Assembly (NCBI GenBank): GCA_023382975.1
Contig: JAHDXO010000069.1
Location: 1-51,081, forward strand
DNA: 51,081 bases
Reading direction: 5' to 3'
Source: Pirellulaceae bacterium
Lineage (GTDB): Bacteria; Planctomycetota; Planctomycetia; Pirellulales; Pirellulaceae
The stretch's first letter is position 1. Each line of letters starts with the position of its first letter. Positions 1 through 8,749 of the stretch are shown piece after piece. The translations under genes were made by a program, and so were the position numbers. The notes beneath the pieces are model-generated. The model saw only the letters and a list, made by a program, of their open reading frames with translations. It had not been told where the DNA came from and ran no database searches.

Positions 1-56
1 GCCAACTGCCAACTGCCAACTGCCAACTGCCAACTGCCAACTGCCAACTGCCAACA
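1..56. repeat. Heptamer tandem repeat, unit GCCAACT
   Basis: Seven exact head-to-tail copies of GCCAACT are followed by an eighth with one change (GCCAACA). The array runs off the left edge, so its true length is unknown. It ends 11 bp before the stop codon of the radical SAM gene, placing it just downstream of that minus-strand gene. The unit is a variant of the CCACTGA/CAACTGA heptamers found in the pilus locus of this window. Confidence 0.95.
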
Positions 57-66
57 TTCCTGCAAC

Positions 67-1899
67 TCAGCAAGCGTCGGCCATCGATTCCAACTGGATG
101 ATGGACCTTGCTTGCTCCTTCTCCAGAAACGTCCGGCCGTACTTGACGTTCACATGGTCCCAGGGCAGACGGTCCCCGATCGCGAACGGTTCATGCACCA
201 CCCGTTCGAAATCGATGCCGGCGTCGGCCAGAGCCTTCCACCAGCGGTCGGGCTGGAAATGCTCGCGCCAACTGTCCATGCGAGCACCCCGCTGCCAGGC
301 CAGTTCGATCGCCTCGGCCATGCGGCGGTCGCCTCGGCTCAGCACGCCTTCCAGCAAGCTGGTTTCGATATCGTGGCATTTGACCGTCACCGCTCTCAAT
401 TGGCGGCGGCTGCGCAGGTACTGGTGAGCCCAACGGAAGTACTCGCGCCGCTGCATCGCGTTCCATTGATACGGCGTGTGCGCCTTGGGAACGAAATTCG
501 ATACACTGGCCGTGACCTGGGCCAACCGCCCCCGTTCCTCGCGGCCGATCCGCGAAATCGTCTCGGCCATCTCGAGGATGCCGTCCAGATCGACCTCTCG
601 TTCGCCGGGCAAGCCGCACATGAAGTACAACTTGACGCGTTCGTAGTTTTGCCGGAACGCGGCTCGGCAGCCTTCGAACAGATCCTCGTTCTTGATCTTC
701 TTGCGGATCTGCTCGCGCATGTCGTCGCGGGCCACCTCGGGTGCCAGCGTCAAGCCGGCGCGGCGGTCGTTGCCGATCAACTCGGCCAGCGTCCGCAGTT
801 GCTCGTTCACTCGCAAGCTGGGCACCGAGATGTTCACGCCCAGCGGCTTGAAGACGCGTTTCAGTTCGGTGACCAACTGCTCGAAATGCGGATAGTCGCT
901 GCTGGACAGCGAGAGCAGCGAGATCTCGTTGAATCCCGTGTTGCGATAGCTCTCCAACGCTGCATCGATGATCGTCGCCACGGACCGGACCCGCAAGGGC
1001 CGCTTGATGACCGTGCTTTGGCAGAATCGGCACTGCCACGGACAGCCGCGCATGATCTCGATGGCGATGCGGTCGTGGACCGTCTCGACGTACGGCACGA
1101 TGGGGCGGGTCGGCAGCGGGATCGCATCCAGATCCGCCACCAGCGCCGGCTGGATCGTCTCGGGCACATCGCTTCGCAGCCGGTTCAGAGCCACAAGACG
1201 CCCGTCCCGGTATTCGGGCTCGTAGAAGCGCGGCACATAGGCATACGGCAACCGGGCCACCAGACCGGCCAGCAACTGTTCGCGCTGCTGACAGCCCGCG
1301 GTCCCGTCGCACAAACCGCCGGCCGAGGTGGCTTCGTCAAGAAGTTCCCGCCACGTATCGCAGATCTCCGGCAAGCTGACTTCGCCGTCGCCCAACACAA
1401 ACACGTCCACGAACGGGGCCAGCGGTTCGGGATTCTGAGCACAGGGGCCGCCGGCCAGGATCAGTGGATGCCGGGGCGTTCGCTGGGCGGAACGAATCGG
1501 AATTCCGCCCAAATCAAGCATGGTCAGGATGTTGATGTAGCTCAGTTCGTACTGCAGCGAGAACCCGACAACGTCGAACTGGGCCAACGGAGTGAACGTT
1601 TCGAGACTGCACAGCGGAATTCCCGCGTCCCGCAACGCTTGCTCCATGTCCTGCCAAGGCGCGTAAACCCGTTCGCAATACCAGTCGTCGCGAGCGTTCA
1701 TCAGCGAGTACAGCACCTGGAATCCGTGGTGGCTCATCCCGATCGAATAAGCGTCCGGAAAAGCCAGACACAGGCGGCCTCGCATCGCGGCCGGTTCCTT
1801 GCGAACCATGTTCCATTCACCCCCCAAGTATTGGGCCGGCATCTGGACACGGGGAATCACGTGGCTGATTAAATAGTCTTTGATGGTTTGATCATGCAT
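67..1899 (-). CDS. B12-binding radical SAM protein (TIGR03960-like)
   Basis: A 610-residue protein. A cobalamin-binding-like N-terminal half carries phrases such as VGFSLQYELSYINIL and LGDGEVSLPEI. The radical SAM core follows, with its cluster motif CxxxCxxC at Cys286, Cys290 and Cys293 (CPWQCRFC). A C-terminal region contains FVPKAHTPYQW, typical of this B12/radical SAM family. Such enzymes bind a [4Fe-4S] cluster and cleave S-adenosylmethionine; the substrate of this branch is not known to me. The frame stays open 85 codons further upstream, but family similarity begins at MHDQTIKDYL, so I start at 1899. The gene is divergent from the Rieske gene, with about 230 bp between them. Confidence 0.88.
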   Translation of the reverse strand: MHDQTIKDYLISHVIPRVQMPAQYLGGEWNMVRKEPAAMRGRLCLAFPDAYSIGMSHHGFQVLYSLMNARDDWYCERVYAPWQDMEQALRDAGIPLCSLETFTPLAQFDVVGFSLQYELSYINILTMLDLGGIPIRSAQRTPRHPLILAGGPCAQNPEPLAPFVDVFVLGDGEVSLPEICDTWRELLDEATSAGGLCDGTAGCQQREQLLAGLVARLPYAYVPRFYEPEYRDGRLVALNRLRSDVPETIQPALVADLDAIPLPTRPIVPYVETVHDRIAIEIMRGCPWQCRFCQSTVIKRPLRVRSVATIIDAALESYRNTGFNEISLLSLSSSDYPHFEQLVTELKRVFKPLGVNISVPSLRVNEQLRTLAELIGNDRRAGLTLAPEVARDDMREQIRKKIKNEDLFEGCRAAFRQNYERVKLYFMCGLPGEREVDLDGILEMAETISRIGREERGRLAQVTASVSNFVPKAHTPYQWNAMQRREYFRWAHQYLRSRRQLRAVTVKCHDIETSLLEGVLSRGDRRMAEAIELAWQRGARMDSWREHFQPDRWWKALADAGIDFERVVHEPFAIGDRLPWDHVNVKYGRTFLEKEQARSIIQLESMADAC

Positions 1900-2129
1900 C
1901 CAATACGCCTTGTATGTCGACCTAGGGAGTTGCAAGTCCCGTAGGGAGCTGAGGAATAGTGATGGAAACTGCCGCACGCCAGTTCGGACGTGTCGAGAAC
2001 GACCCCCAATCCGTTGCATGAATTGCCAAACGATTTCCGCTCTGCAAAAGGGTCGAACTTGCTTACAATCTTGCAGGTTTCCGGGAATTTCACAACGGCA
2101 GCGGAACAGAAGGCGGGCAGGACACAACG

Positions 2130-2444
2130 ATGGCTGAGTTTGTAACGGTGGCAAAGGTCGGGGATATCCCCAACGGTCAGGGGCGAGCCTTCGTCGTCCA
2201 CGATCAAATCGTGGCCGTTTTCCATCTGGATGGCCAGTACTACGCCATCAATGACTTGTGTCCGCACCAAGGTGCGTCGCTGGCCGAGGGCCATGTCGAG
2301 AACCAGATGGTCAGTTGTCCCTGGCACGGCTGGCGTTTCCGAGTTACCGATGGCACTTGGTGTGACAACCCCCGCATCAAGACCGATTCCTACCCTGTCC
2401 GCGTCGAGGACGGCCAGATCCAGGTCGCAGTCGAGCAATCCTAA
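2130..2444 (+). CDS. Rieske [2Fe-2S] domain protein
   Basis: A 104-residue single-domain Rieske protein. The ligands are clear: Cys44 and His46 in CPHQGASL, and Cys63 and His66 in CPWHGWRF. Length and motifs fit NirD-like or bacterial Rieske ferredoxins, which act as soluble electron carriers or small subunits of oxygenases and reductases. No oxygenase or nitrite reductase subunit lies nearby, so the partner is unknown. There is no signal peptide or membrane segment, so it is probably cytoplasmic. It ends in an acidic tail (VEDGQIQVAVEQS). Confidence 0.93.
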   Translation: MAEFVTVAKVGDIPNGQGRAFVVHDQIVAVFHLDGQYYAINDLCPHQGASLAEGHVENQMVSCPWHGWRFRVTDGTWCDNPRIKTDSYPVRVEDGQIQVAVEQS

Positions 2445-2837
2445 CGTCGCTTTCCGCAAAGAAGATTTTCGCTCCGTGCCGGTCGAATGGACGCGCCGGG
2501 CTTGGCCGCGATGCTAGCCGCGACATCATCTATTTCGCCGGCGATTGCAGGCACTTCCCGGGCGGTTCGTCCTTGGGCAGTTTGTGCAGCCTCCGCAGTT
2601 TGCACCTCTTTTCCGGAACAGTAAAGATGTAGCGGGCGAGTCGTCGAAAAAGAAATCGTCGTGATTCGCGAGGAGCCTTGTCGCGCAACGGAGTCGATCA
2701 GAGCCGATCGGGCTTCTTCACCGCAGCCGTGTCGTGACCTTCGCCCTCAGTCCTCGAACATGGGACGGAATCCGGGTATCCGCAACCTGGAGCCACACGC
2801 ATGTTCGGAGCAGCTTTCGTGTCCGAGGAACCAAACT
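2445..2837. other. Intergenic stretch without recognisable gene
   Basis: This stretch of 393 bp separates the Rieske gene from the next plus-strand gene. An open frame runs through it from 2661, but the composition before the signal peptide at 2838 does not look coding. I saw no clear promoter or terminator. Confidence 0.6.
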
Positions 2838-4334
2838 ATGAAGGCATTGCCTCCGCACCGACCAGTCGGGCTTACCACTGGGTGGCTCACTCCAGGAACG
2901 GTCGGCGCGTGGCTACTGATCACGATCTGCACGGCCACGGCGCAGGAACCAACGTCGGTACAGCTTTCGGACACTCAGCGCCCCGATTCGCAGCTCGTCG
3001 TGCGAGTGATCAAGCCATCGGCGCCGGCCGAACCGGCAAGAGAGTATCCGGTCGAACAGACGGTGTACTGGCCGGAAGTGCCGGCGGACCCGCCGCCCAG
3101 CGAAGACAATCTTCTGACGAAAACCGGCCGACTGCTGCGTCGCGTCCTGGACCCGATCACGCCGCCTGGGCTGCGGCCGAAGACGACCAACCAGCATGCC
3201 AGCGATTCCGCCCCCACACCAGCCGCGCCGCGGGAGATCGAATCGCCGATCACTACTCCCCGGGCGGCTGCGACACCATCCGAGATGGAGTCTCCAAAAC
3301 CGTTGACTCCCCAAGGCGATGCGATCCCGGCGGCTGCCCGAACGGCAACGGCTGCCATTCCAACCACTCATTCGCCACTGCCGCGTCGCGCCGTCCTGGG
3401 CGAGAATTCCGTCTCGAGTCTGGATCGCGTCCTGTTGGCCCAGCAGCGGTTCGAAGAGCAAACCGCACGAGCGGTCCCTGACATCGTACCGTCGGAAGCG
3501 GTCGCGTCATCCCGGCCGGCTGCACCACCGAATCTGGCTGCGTTGCCCGAATCTGTCACGCCCCGGACTGTGCCCGTGGATCGAGTCGTCGAATCTCTCC
3601 CGCCGTCCTTCGTACGCCTGACCTCCGACCGCTTGACGCCAACGGCCGCCAATCGGTTCGTTCGCGGCCCGGATGGACGCTTGATCCGGGTGGTCGTCAA
3701 TTCGTCTCGACACGCCTCCGGAACTTCGGCCCTTCCGTCGCTTCCCAGGCATGTGAAAGTCGACGAGTTGGCCGAGTTCCTTGCGGCTCGACGGGAAGCG
3801 TTGCCAACCGGTCCATCGAGCGTTGTCGATCAAACCAGTTGGCCGACTTCCGCTGGGCAGTCTCCGCCCGCGGGAATTTCGCCTGGCGACGGGCTCAAGC
3901 CGATCCAGGACGTGCGGACGGACGCTCAACCAGAAGGTGATTTGCCCGAGAACGCAGCCGCCGAGCGTTTCGCGCTGCTGGGGTCCGAGCGTCATGGGCC
4001 CGGAACAAATCGGGACTGGACCATGTTTCAGTACTGGTGGCAGGCCCCGGATCTGTGCCATAGCCCGTTGTACTACGAAGAGATCAATTTGGAGCGGTAC
4101 GGCTACTCGCACGGTATTCTGCAGCCAGCGTTTTCGGCGGCCCATTTCTTCGGTGTCACGCTGTCGATGCCGTATCTGATGACGGCCTCGCCGCCGAGCG
4201 ACTGCCAGTACACGCTGGGCCACTACCGACCGGGCTCCTACGCTCCGGCCCATTTCTATCGCCCGCCGTTTAGCCTTCGGGCGGGTGCGGCCCAGGCCGC
4301 AGCCGTAACCGGGCTGATCTTCCTGGCTCCGTGA
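2838..4334 (+). CDS. Exported proline-rich planctomycete protein
   Basis: About 498 residues from the ATG at 2838, which has a GAGGA ribosome site 7-8 bp upstream and begins a signal peptide (hydrophobic WLLITICTATAQ, likely cleaved after ATAQ). A long Pro/Ala/Ser/Arg-rich, low-complexity middle of about 370 residues follows. The last 110 residues look folded, with aromatic and Cys content (DWTMFQYWWQAPDLCHSPLY, YEEINLERYG, ASPPSDCQYTLGHYRPGSYAP). I recall this Cys- and Tyr-rich tail from exported planctomycete proteins without assigned function, so an envelope role is likely but unproven. The gene runs tail-to-tail with the next one, 7 bp apart. Confidence 0.75.
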   Translation: MKALPPHRPVGLTTGWLTPGTVGAWLLITICTATAQEPTSVQLSDTQRPDSQLVVRVIKPSAPAEPAREYPVEQTVYWPEVPADPPPSEDNLLTKTGRLLRRVLDPITPPGLRPKTTNQHASDSAPTPAAPREIESPITTPRAAATPSEMESPKPLTPQGDAIPAAARTATAAIPTTHSPLPRRAVLGENSVSSLDRVLLAQQRFEEQTARAVPDIVPSEAVASSRPAAPPNLAALPESVTPRTVPVDRVVESLPPSFVRLTSDRLTPTAANRFVRGPDGRLIRVVVNSSRHASGTSALPSLPRHVKVDELAEFLAARREALPTGPSSVVDQTSWPTSAGQSPPAGISPGDGLKPIQDVRTDAQPEGDLPENAAAERFALLGSERHGPGTNRDWTMFQYWWQAPDLCHSPLYYEEINLERYGYSHGILQPAFSAAHFFGVTLSMPYLMTASPPSDCQYTLGHYRPGSYAPAHFYRPPFSLRAGAAQAAAVTGLIFLAP

Positions 4335-4341
4335 ACGAACG

Positions 4342-5511
4342 TCAGCCCTGTCCCGCGTCGCCGGCGTCTTCGTCCGGCATCACCAAGCCGGCCAGACGTC
4401 CGAGCAGGCGGAAGTAGAGCATTGCGGCAGCGTTGAAGCCCGCGGCGCCCAACAGACTGATCAAGAACATCTGCTGAGCCATGACCGCCAGGGAAACAGC
4501 CGCGGCAACGCCCAGGACCGCCGAACCGAAAAAAAACTGCTTGGTCGTTGCGCGACTCCTGATCAGATTCCGCACCAGTGCGTTGGACCACAGTCCCAGC
4601 GGCGACCCGGCCTCCAAAGTCGAAAGCAAGATCACCGGGAACAAGGGGACCGCCGTCATCGCACCGAGCAGCAGCGCTACCCACTGCCCGCCCAGTCCGC
4701 TGACTACAACCGCCTGACCGATCACAATGCCGGGAACTGCGGACAGGAACAGGCTGTTCAGGATGTAGAAGGCGTCGAACATCCAATCCAGGAAGTTCAG
4801 GTTGGGCCACTGCTCGATCTTGTCCAATCCGTTGGCCGTGTCCTGAACGATTACCAGCCAGCAGACCGACGTCAGCGTGATGCAGATCAAGCTCAACGGC
4901 GCCATCAGCATCCCGACGAATACAGCACCAAACTGATGGACCGGACCACCTTCCTGGAGCGAGAGGAACAAGTGCAGGAACACGACGCAGCCCAGTGAGA
5001 GGAAGGTCAACGCGATCCACCGGGCGATGGCCTGGACATCGAAAAGAAAGGTGAACAAGTTGGTGAATAGCGGGCTCGCGGCATGGCGCGGGGCCTCCCG
5101 TTCGAGTTCCTTCGCTTCGGCTTCCGCCTTGCCCATCAAGTCGCGCGCGTTGGCCGCAAATACATCCCCGCGGACCGGTCTCGACGCCTGGGGCGGCGGC
5201 GTGCGTTCCGATGCTGGGGACTTACGCTCCGTTTCCAGCTCTCGCTTGGCAGCCACGAGCAGATGCTCATGCACTTCGGACGGCGGCGGGCGCTCGACCG
5301 TGTCGCTCAAGCGATACTCGTCGTCGTCCTCCGATTCGTGAGTGGCGGACGATCCTGAGGGCCTGGTTGCGAGCCCTCCCGTAGAATCGATGTCCGCATC
5401 GCATCGAGGACACCGGAACCGCCCACTAACCGGACCGGTTGGAATCTTGACGCTGCCGCCGCAGGCGGGACATTGGATGCGCGCCGGATTATTGGACGCA
5501 CTGGTGCTCAT
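4342..5511 (-). CDS. Zinc-ribbon multi-pass membrane protein
   Basis: A 389-residue protein. Its N-terminus carries a zinc ribbon with two CPxC knuckles (CPAC near residue 15 and CPRC near 34). An acidic, charged linker of about 120 residues (ESEDDDEYRLSD) follows, then about five or six hydrophobic segments, for example IALTFLSLGCVVFLHLFLSL, VGMLMAPLSLICITLTSV and WVALLLGAMTAVPLFPVILL. It ends in a charged tail (MPDEDAGDAG). The architecture is frequent in planctomycetes and has no assigned function. Transcription runs the same way as in the two envelope genes downstream in the numbering (5614-6703), from which a gap of about 100 bp separates it. Confidence 0.8.
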   Translation of the reverse strand: MSTSASNNPARIQCPACGGSVKIPTGPVSGRFRCPRCDADIDSTGGLATRPSGSSATHESEDDDEYRLSDTVERPPPSEVHEHLLVAAKRELETERKSPASERTPPPQASRPVRGDVFAANARDLMGKAEAEAKELEREAPRHAASPLFTNLFTFLFDVQAIARWIALTFLSLGCVVFLHLFLSLQEGGPVHQFGAVFVGMLMAPLSLICITLTSVCWLVIVQDTANGLDKIEQWPNLNFLDWMFDAFYILNSLFLSAVPGIVIGQAVVVSGLGGQWVALLLGAMTAVPLFPVILLSTLEAGSPLGLWSNALVRNLIRSRATTKQFFFGSAVLGVAAAVSLAVMAQQMFLISLLGAAGFNAAAMLYFRLLGRLAGLVMPDEDAGDAGQG

Positions 5512-5613
5512 TCCATCAAGCCAACTCGCAGATCCGGGACCGGCTTCGCGCAGACGTCGGCAGAATTGAGACGGTCCCCTTGGTCGCCAAACGCCCGTTT
5601 CAGATTTCTCAAC

Positions 5614-5871
5614 CTACATCCGCGCAAACGGAGCGTCCAGCACGACCAGAGTCGACGGCGCGGGGGACACCTGCGACGTGGCGGGCGTCACTCCCTCGGT
5701 CTTCCACCACGGGTAGGGTCCGTACTGCTGCAGTTCCATCCACAACAGGGCACAGGCCAAGCAGATCGCGGCAAACGAGATGATCAGCATCATCGTGTAA
5801 ACGTTCGTCCGCTGCTTCTGTTCGGGCGGTCCCTTAGCCAGTTCTGGTCCGGTTGATTTTCGTCGCGACAC
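5614..5871 (-). CDS. Small single-pass membrane protein
   Basis: 85 residues with a GTG start. A basic N-terminus (MSRRKSTGPELAKGPPEQKQ) leads into one membrane helix (MMLIISFAAICLACALLWM, residues about 27-45). A short extracytoplasmic tail with YGPYPWW follows. The start overlaps the end of the upstream coiled-coil gene by 38 bp, implying coupled translation. The product is unidentified; the pairing with the coiled-coil protein suggests that the two act together in the envelope. Confidence 0.7.
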   Translation of the reverse strand: MSRRKSTGPELAKGPPEQKQRTNVYTMMLIISFAAICLACALLWMELQQYGPYPWWKTEGVTPATSQVSPAPSTLVVLDAPFARM

Positions 5872-6703
5872 GGTCCCTCACCTTTATCAAACCACGCTGA
5901 GTTTTGTCGTCCATCTGCGCCACGGAGCGATCCGGATCGGTCTTCAACACGATAGCATGGCCCAGATAACTGTTGTCACGAAACACTTCGATACGATGGC
6001 CAACCCGCAGCCCGTCGTCCGAGCCCAGCGAGACCTCGATCAGATTGCTCTCCCCCACAGCGGTGACGATACCATCCAGGGGCGGCGGCACCGCGTTGGT
6101 ATCCATGTTGACGTCGACACCCGCCGCATCGATCACCCGCTTCATGTCCGAGATTTGAGTGACCATCTGCTGAGCGCGTTCCTGCAGGATCCGCTGGGTG
6201 CCCATCGCCCCCTGCAACTGGTCGGTCAGTCGCACGACCTCGGCGAATTTCGCATCCCGAGCCTCTTGCGTGGCCCGCACTTCGGTTCGCAGGCCATCGA
6301 CCGCCACGCGCAGTTTCTCCGCGGTATCCACGGCAATTTTCAGAGCCGCTGCCGATTCGCTCTCCGTGGCCTGCAACGTCCTCAGTTGCCCCTCCTTTTC
6401 GGTGAGCGATTGCTGAACGCTGGTCAACTTGGTTTCGAGAGCGCCGATCGCATGACGCCGCGCGGCCTTCTCGATCGCGTTCTGCGTCTTCAGATCTTCC
6501 AGTTCTCGACGCAAGTTCAGATTTGTCTCGCGCTCGCGCTTCAGTTGATGGACCAAGCCCAGTCCATACGTCTCAGTGGGGGTTGGATTCGTAACCAACA
6601 TCTTCCAGTTCTTGTGGGTTGCGAATACGACCACCGAGAAAGACATGAACACAATGCTCATGATCAAAATCAATACGGTGAAGATCTTTCCCAGCAGTGT
6701 CAT
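5834..6703 (-). CDS. Membrane-anchored coiled-coil envelope protein
   Basis: 289 residues. One N-terminal membrane segment (FTVLILIMSIVFMSFSVVVF, residues 8-27) is followed by a long coiled coil (about 55-190, heptads such as ELEDLKTQNAIEKAARRHAI). A small beta-rich C-terminal domain (about 205-285) includes DGLRVGHRIEVFRDNSYLGH, which resembles the barrel fold of MreC-like or tail-fiber-type proteins. MreC itself has a similar anchor-coil-barrel layout, but I do not see its signature residues. A perfect-looking promoter sits just upstream and a GAGGTG ribosome site precedes the ATG. Function is inferred only as structural, in the periplasm. Confidence 0.8.
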   Translation of the reverse strand: MTLLGKIFTVLILIMSIVFMSFSVVVFATHKNWKMLVTNPTPTETYGLGLVHQLKRERETNLNLRRELEDLKTQNAIEKAARRHAIGALETKLTSVQQSLTEKEGQLRTLQATESESAAALKIAVDTAEKLRVAVDGLRTEVRATQEARDAKFAEVVRLTDQLQGAMGTQRILQERAQQMVTQISDMKRVIDAAGVDVNMDTNAVPPPLDGIVTAVGESNLIEVSLGSDDGLRVGHRIEVFRDNSYLGHAIVLKTDPDRSVAQMDDKTQRGLIKVRDRVATKINRTRTG

Positions 6704-6746
6704 GGTCCTGCACCTCGTCGGCTTCGGTCAGTAAACATTCAACCCT

Positions 6747-6776
6747 AGTATATTTTTGCGCAAAACCTAATGTCAA
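6747..6776 (-). promoter_or_regulatory. Sigma-70-type promoter with palindromic spacer
   Basis: Read on the minus strand, TTGACA (6771-6776) and TATACT (6747-6752) are separated by 18 bp. This places a transcript start near 6740 and a leader of about 37 nt before the coiled-coil gene at 6703. The spacer holds the perfect 12-bp palindrome TTTTGCGCAAAA (6754-6765), well placed for a repressor or activator. The region is locally AT-rich compared with its surroundings. Confidence 0.75.
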
Positions 6777-6947
6777 CGAAGTAATTTCAAGATAGAGGAG
6801 ATAAGAAGTCTGCGATTCCCCCTATCTGATGACGACCGCTCAAGACCAGAGAACGGAATTTCCCCAATAGTGGCAAAAACCTAAGAAGACGGGCCTTCAG
6901 TCCGATCTGGCGATCACCTGCTCTATTATCGTGCTGGCGTCGGGGCG

Positions 6948-8723
6948 TTATTCCGGAGAATTCGGTACGTTCCGGCGACGAGCCCAGTCCACGGCACCTA
7001 CAATCGACACAGCGAAACAGAACAGCAGACAACAACCAGCCGGAACATCCCCGCACCAAGCATACCAACTGTCCCATGCCACCGATCGGACTTGCGAAAT
7101 CAACACGAACGGAGCCCGCCTTGGCCCCTCCGCCCTGATGCGACCGTTCTGATCGATACTGGCGGACAAGCCGGTATTTGCCGCGGCCAAAAAAGGGAGA
7201 CGATTTTCAACGGCTCGAAACACGCCACAGGCCAAGTGCAGATCCAGGATGCTAGAGCCCCAGAACCAGCCGTCGTTCGTGACGCTCACCAAAACATCGG
7301 GAGCGTGCCCCTGCTCCCGCAGCGATGCGACTTGGCGGCGAATCAGGTGCGGCACGGTGCTCTCAAAGCAAATACTGGGAGCCAGCGTGCCTTGCGGCGT
7401 GACAAACGCAGTCGGCTTCTGTCCGGGGGTCAGGCCCACCGTCATCGGCGTCAAACGGTACAGCAGGGGAAACATCCGGCCAAAGGGGAGGTATTCGCCG
7501 AACATCACCAAATGCATCTTGAAGTAACGCGACGCGACATCGCCCTGCGGATCGATCAGCAACGCCGAGTTGAAACGCTCGACGGTTCCCGAGGTGATCC
7601 GCTGCGAATCGGTTCCGACGATCAGCCAGATGCCGTCCTCGCGGTCTCCGGTTCGCTTGCTCAGGCTGTTCAGACCGGTCGCTACGTCCCGGTTCTTCTG
7701 GTCGACGGCGATCTGCCTGGCTTGCACGGCATCCCGGAATTCCTGCTCGCCCAGTGGCACCTCCTGTGGCACGATCAGAGGTTGCTCGACGAGCACTTCG
7801 CCCAAGGTGCCCGCATAGACCGATTCCGGCCAGACGATCAGGTCGAGTTCGGGATGCTCCAGCACGGCGTCGCGACTCAGTTGCAGATAACTCGCGAAAA
7901 CGTCCCGTTCGCGCTGGAAATTGTATTCGAAGACCGTGTCGAACGAATCTTGGATCAATGCGACGTCCAATTCGGTCGCCGGCCCGCCTTGCGCATCGAG
8001 ATCTCGCTGGGTCAATCGTCCATACAAGAACATGCCGGACAGCATCACGCCCGCAGCAGCCAACGGCCACCACGCTCGGCGAAATGGCCGTTCCTCCTGC
8101 GAACGCCGCCGTCGGAGCAGGCCGCGCGCCAAGCAGGCAGCGACAAACATGACCGCAAAGCTGACGGCATAGGCGCCGCCCAGATCGGCGACCTGGATCA
8201 ATTCCACCTGCCGGAACAGTGTATGCCCGAGCAGCGCCATCGAGAATCCGGTGAGTGCGTGGCCTCGCAGCAACTCCAAGCCGGTCCAGACCACCGGAGC
8301 CGAAATCACGACGGAAATCCCAAGCCGATGGACGGCGACGCGGGACAACCCGACGAACAGCAACGGGTACAGCGCCAGATAGGCCGACATGCTCAACCAG
8401 CCAACGTATAACGCCGGATGCGCCAGCCGAACGCCCTGCATCACCGCAGCCCAGTGGATCATTCCGGCCAGCCAAATCGCTAGATACGGCCACCGCCCCG
8501 GGATCCGAGGCCGCAGGATCAACTGCAACCAGCCCAGCGGAGCGATCCAGGCCAGCAGCCACCAGCCCAGCGGCGGAAACGCCGCCCAAAGCAGAATCCC
8601 GCTGGCCAACGATGGCAGCAGCGGACCATTCCACGACAACCAGCCTGAACCACCACCCGGTAGCGAGTCCGCTTTTGCATTGGACGAGACTTCCGGTGTG
8701 CCCGGTGCCGGGACATTTGGCAT
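6948..8723 (-). CDS. lnt: Apolipoprotein N-acyltransferase
   Basis: 591 residues. Lnt is an inner-membrane enzyme that adds the third acyl chain to the N-terminal Cys of lipoproteins. Several membrane helices occupy residues about 20-230 (for example LASGILLWAAFPPLGWWLLA). A nitrilase-like domain follows with the catalytic triad in place: Glu300 (IVWPES), Lys402 (KMHLVMFGEYLPFG) and Cys452 (ICFES). NDGWFWGSS and ENRLPFLAAANTG are also Lnt signatures. The frame is open to 8993, but the extension overlaps the sulfotransferase gene; starting at MPNVPAPG leaves a 26-bp gap. It is slightly longer than the usual 500-540 residues. Putative lipoproteins, such as the one at 18841, would be substrates. 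Confidence 0.95.
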   Translation of the reverse strand: MPNVPAPGTPEVSSNAKADSLPGGGSGWLSWNGPLLPSLASGILLWAAFPPLGWWLLAWIAPLGWLQLILRPRIPGRWPYLAIWLAGMIHWAAVMQGVRLAHPALYVGWLSMSAYLALYPLLFVGLSRVAVHRLGISVVISAPVVWTGLELLRGHALTGFSMALLGHTLFRQVELIQVADLGGAYAVSFAVMFVAACLARGLLRRRRSQEERPFRRAWWPLAAAGVMLSGMFLYGRLTQRDLDAQGGPATELDVALIQDSFDTVFEYNFQRERDVFASYLQLSRDAVLEHPELDLIVWPESVYAGTLGEVLVEQPLIVPQEVPLGEQEFRDAVQARQIAVDQKNRDVATGLNSLSKRTGDREDGIWLIVGTDSQRITSGTVERFNSALLIDPQGDVASRYFKMHLVMFGEYLPFGRMFPLLYRLTPMTVGLTPGQKPTAFVTPQGTLAPSICFESTVPHLIRRQVASLREQGHAPDVLVSVTNDGWFWGSSILDLHLACGVFRAVENRLPFLAAANTGLSASIDQNGRIRAEGPRRAPFVLISQVRSVAWDSWYAWCGDVPAGCCLLFCFAVSIVGAVDWARRRNVPNSPE

Positions 8724-8749
8724 GGTGCGACGGCGACCAGTCGGCGGCT

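Noticed and set aside
112..1872. 586-codon frame opposite the radical SAM gene
   Set aside because: Antisense shadow; the minus strand has the CxxxCxxC motif and family similarity.
2661..2837. 59-codon N-terminal extension of the proline-rich protein
   Set aside because: The ribosome site and the signal peptide both point to the ATG at 2838; the extension has no export signal.
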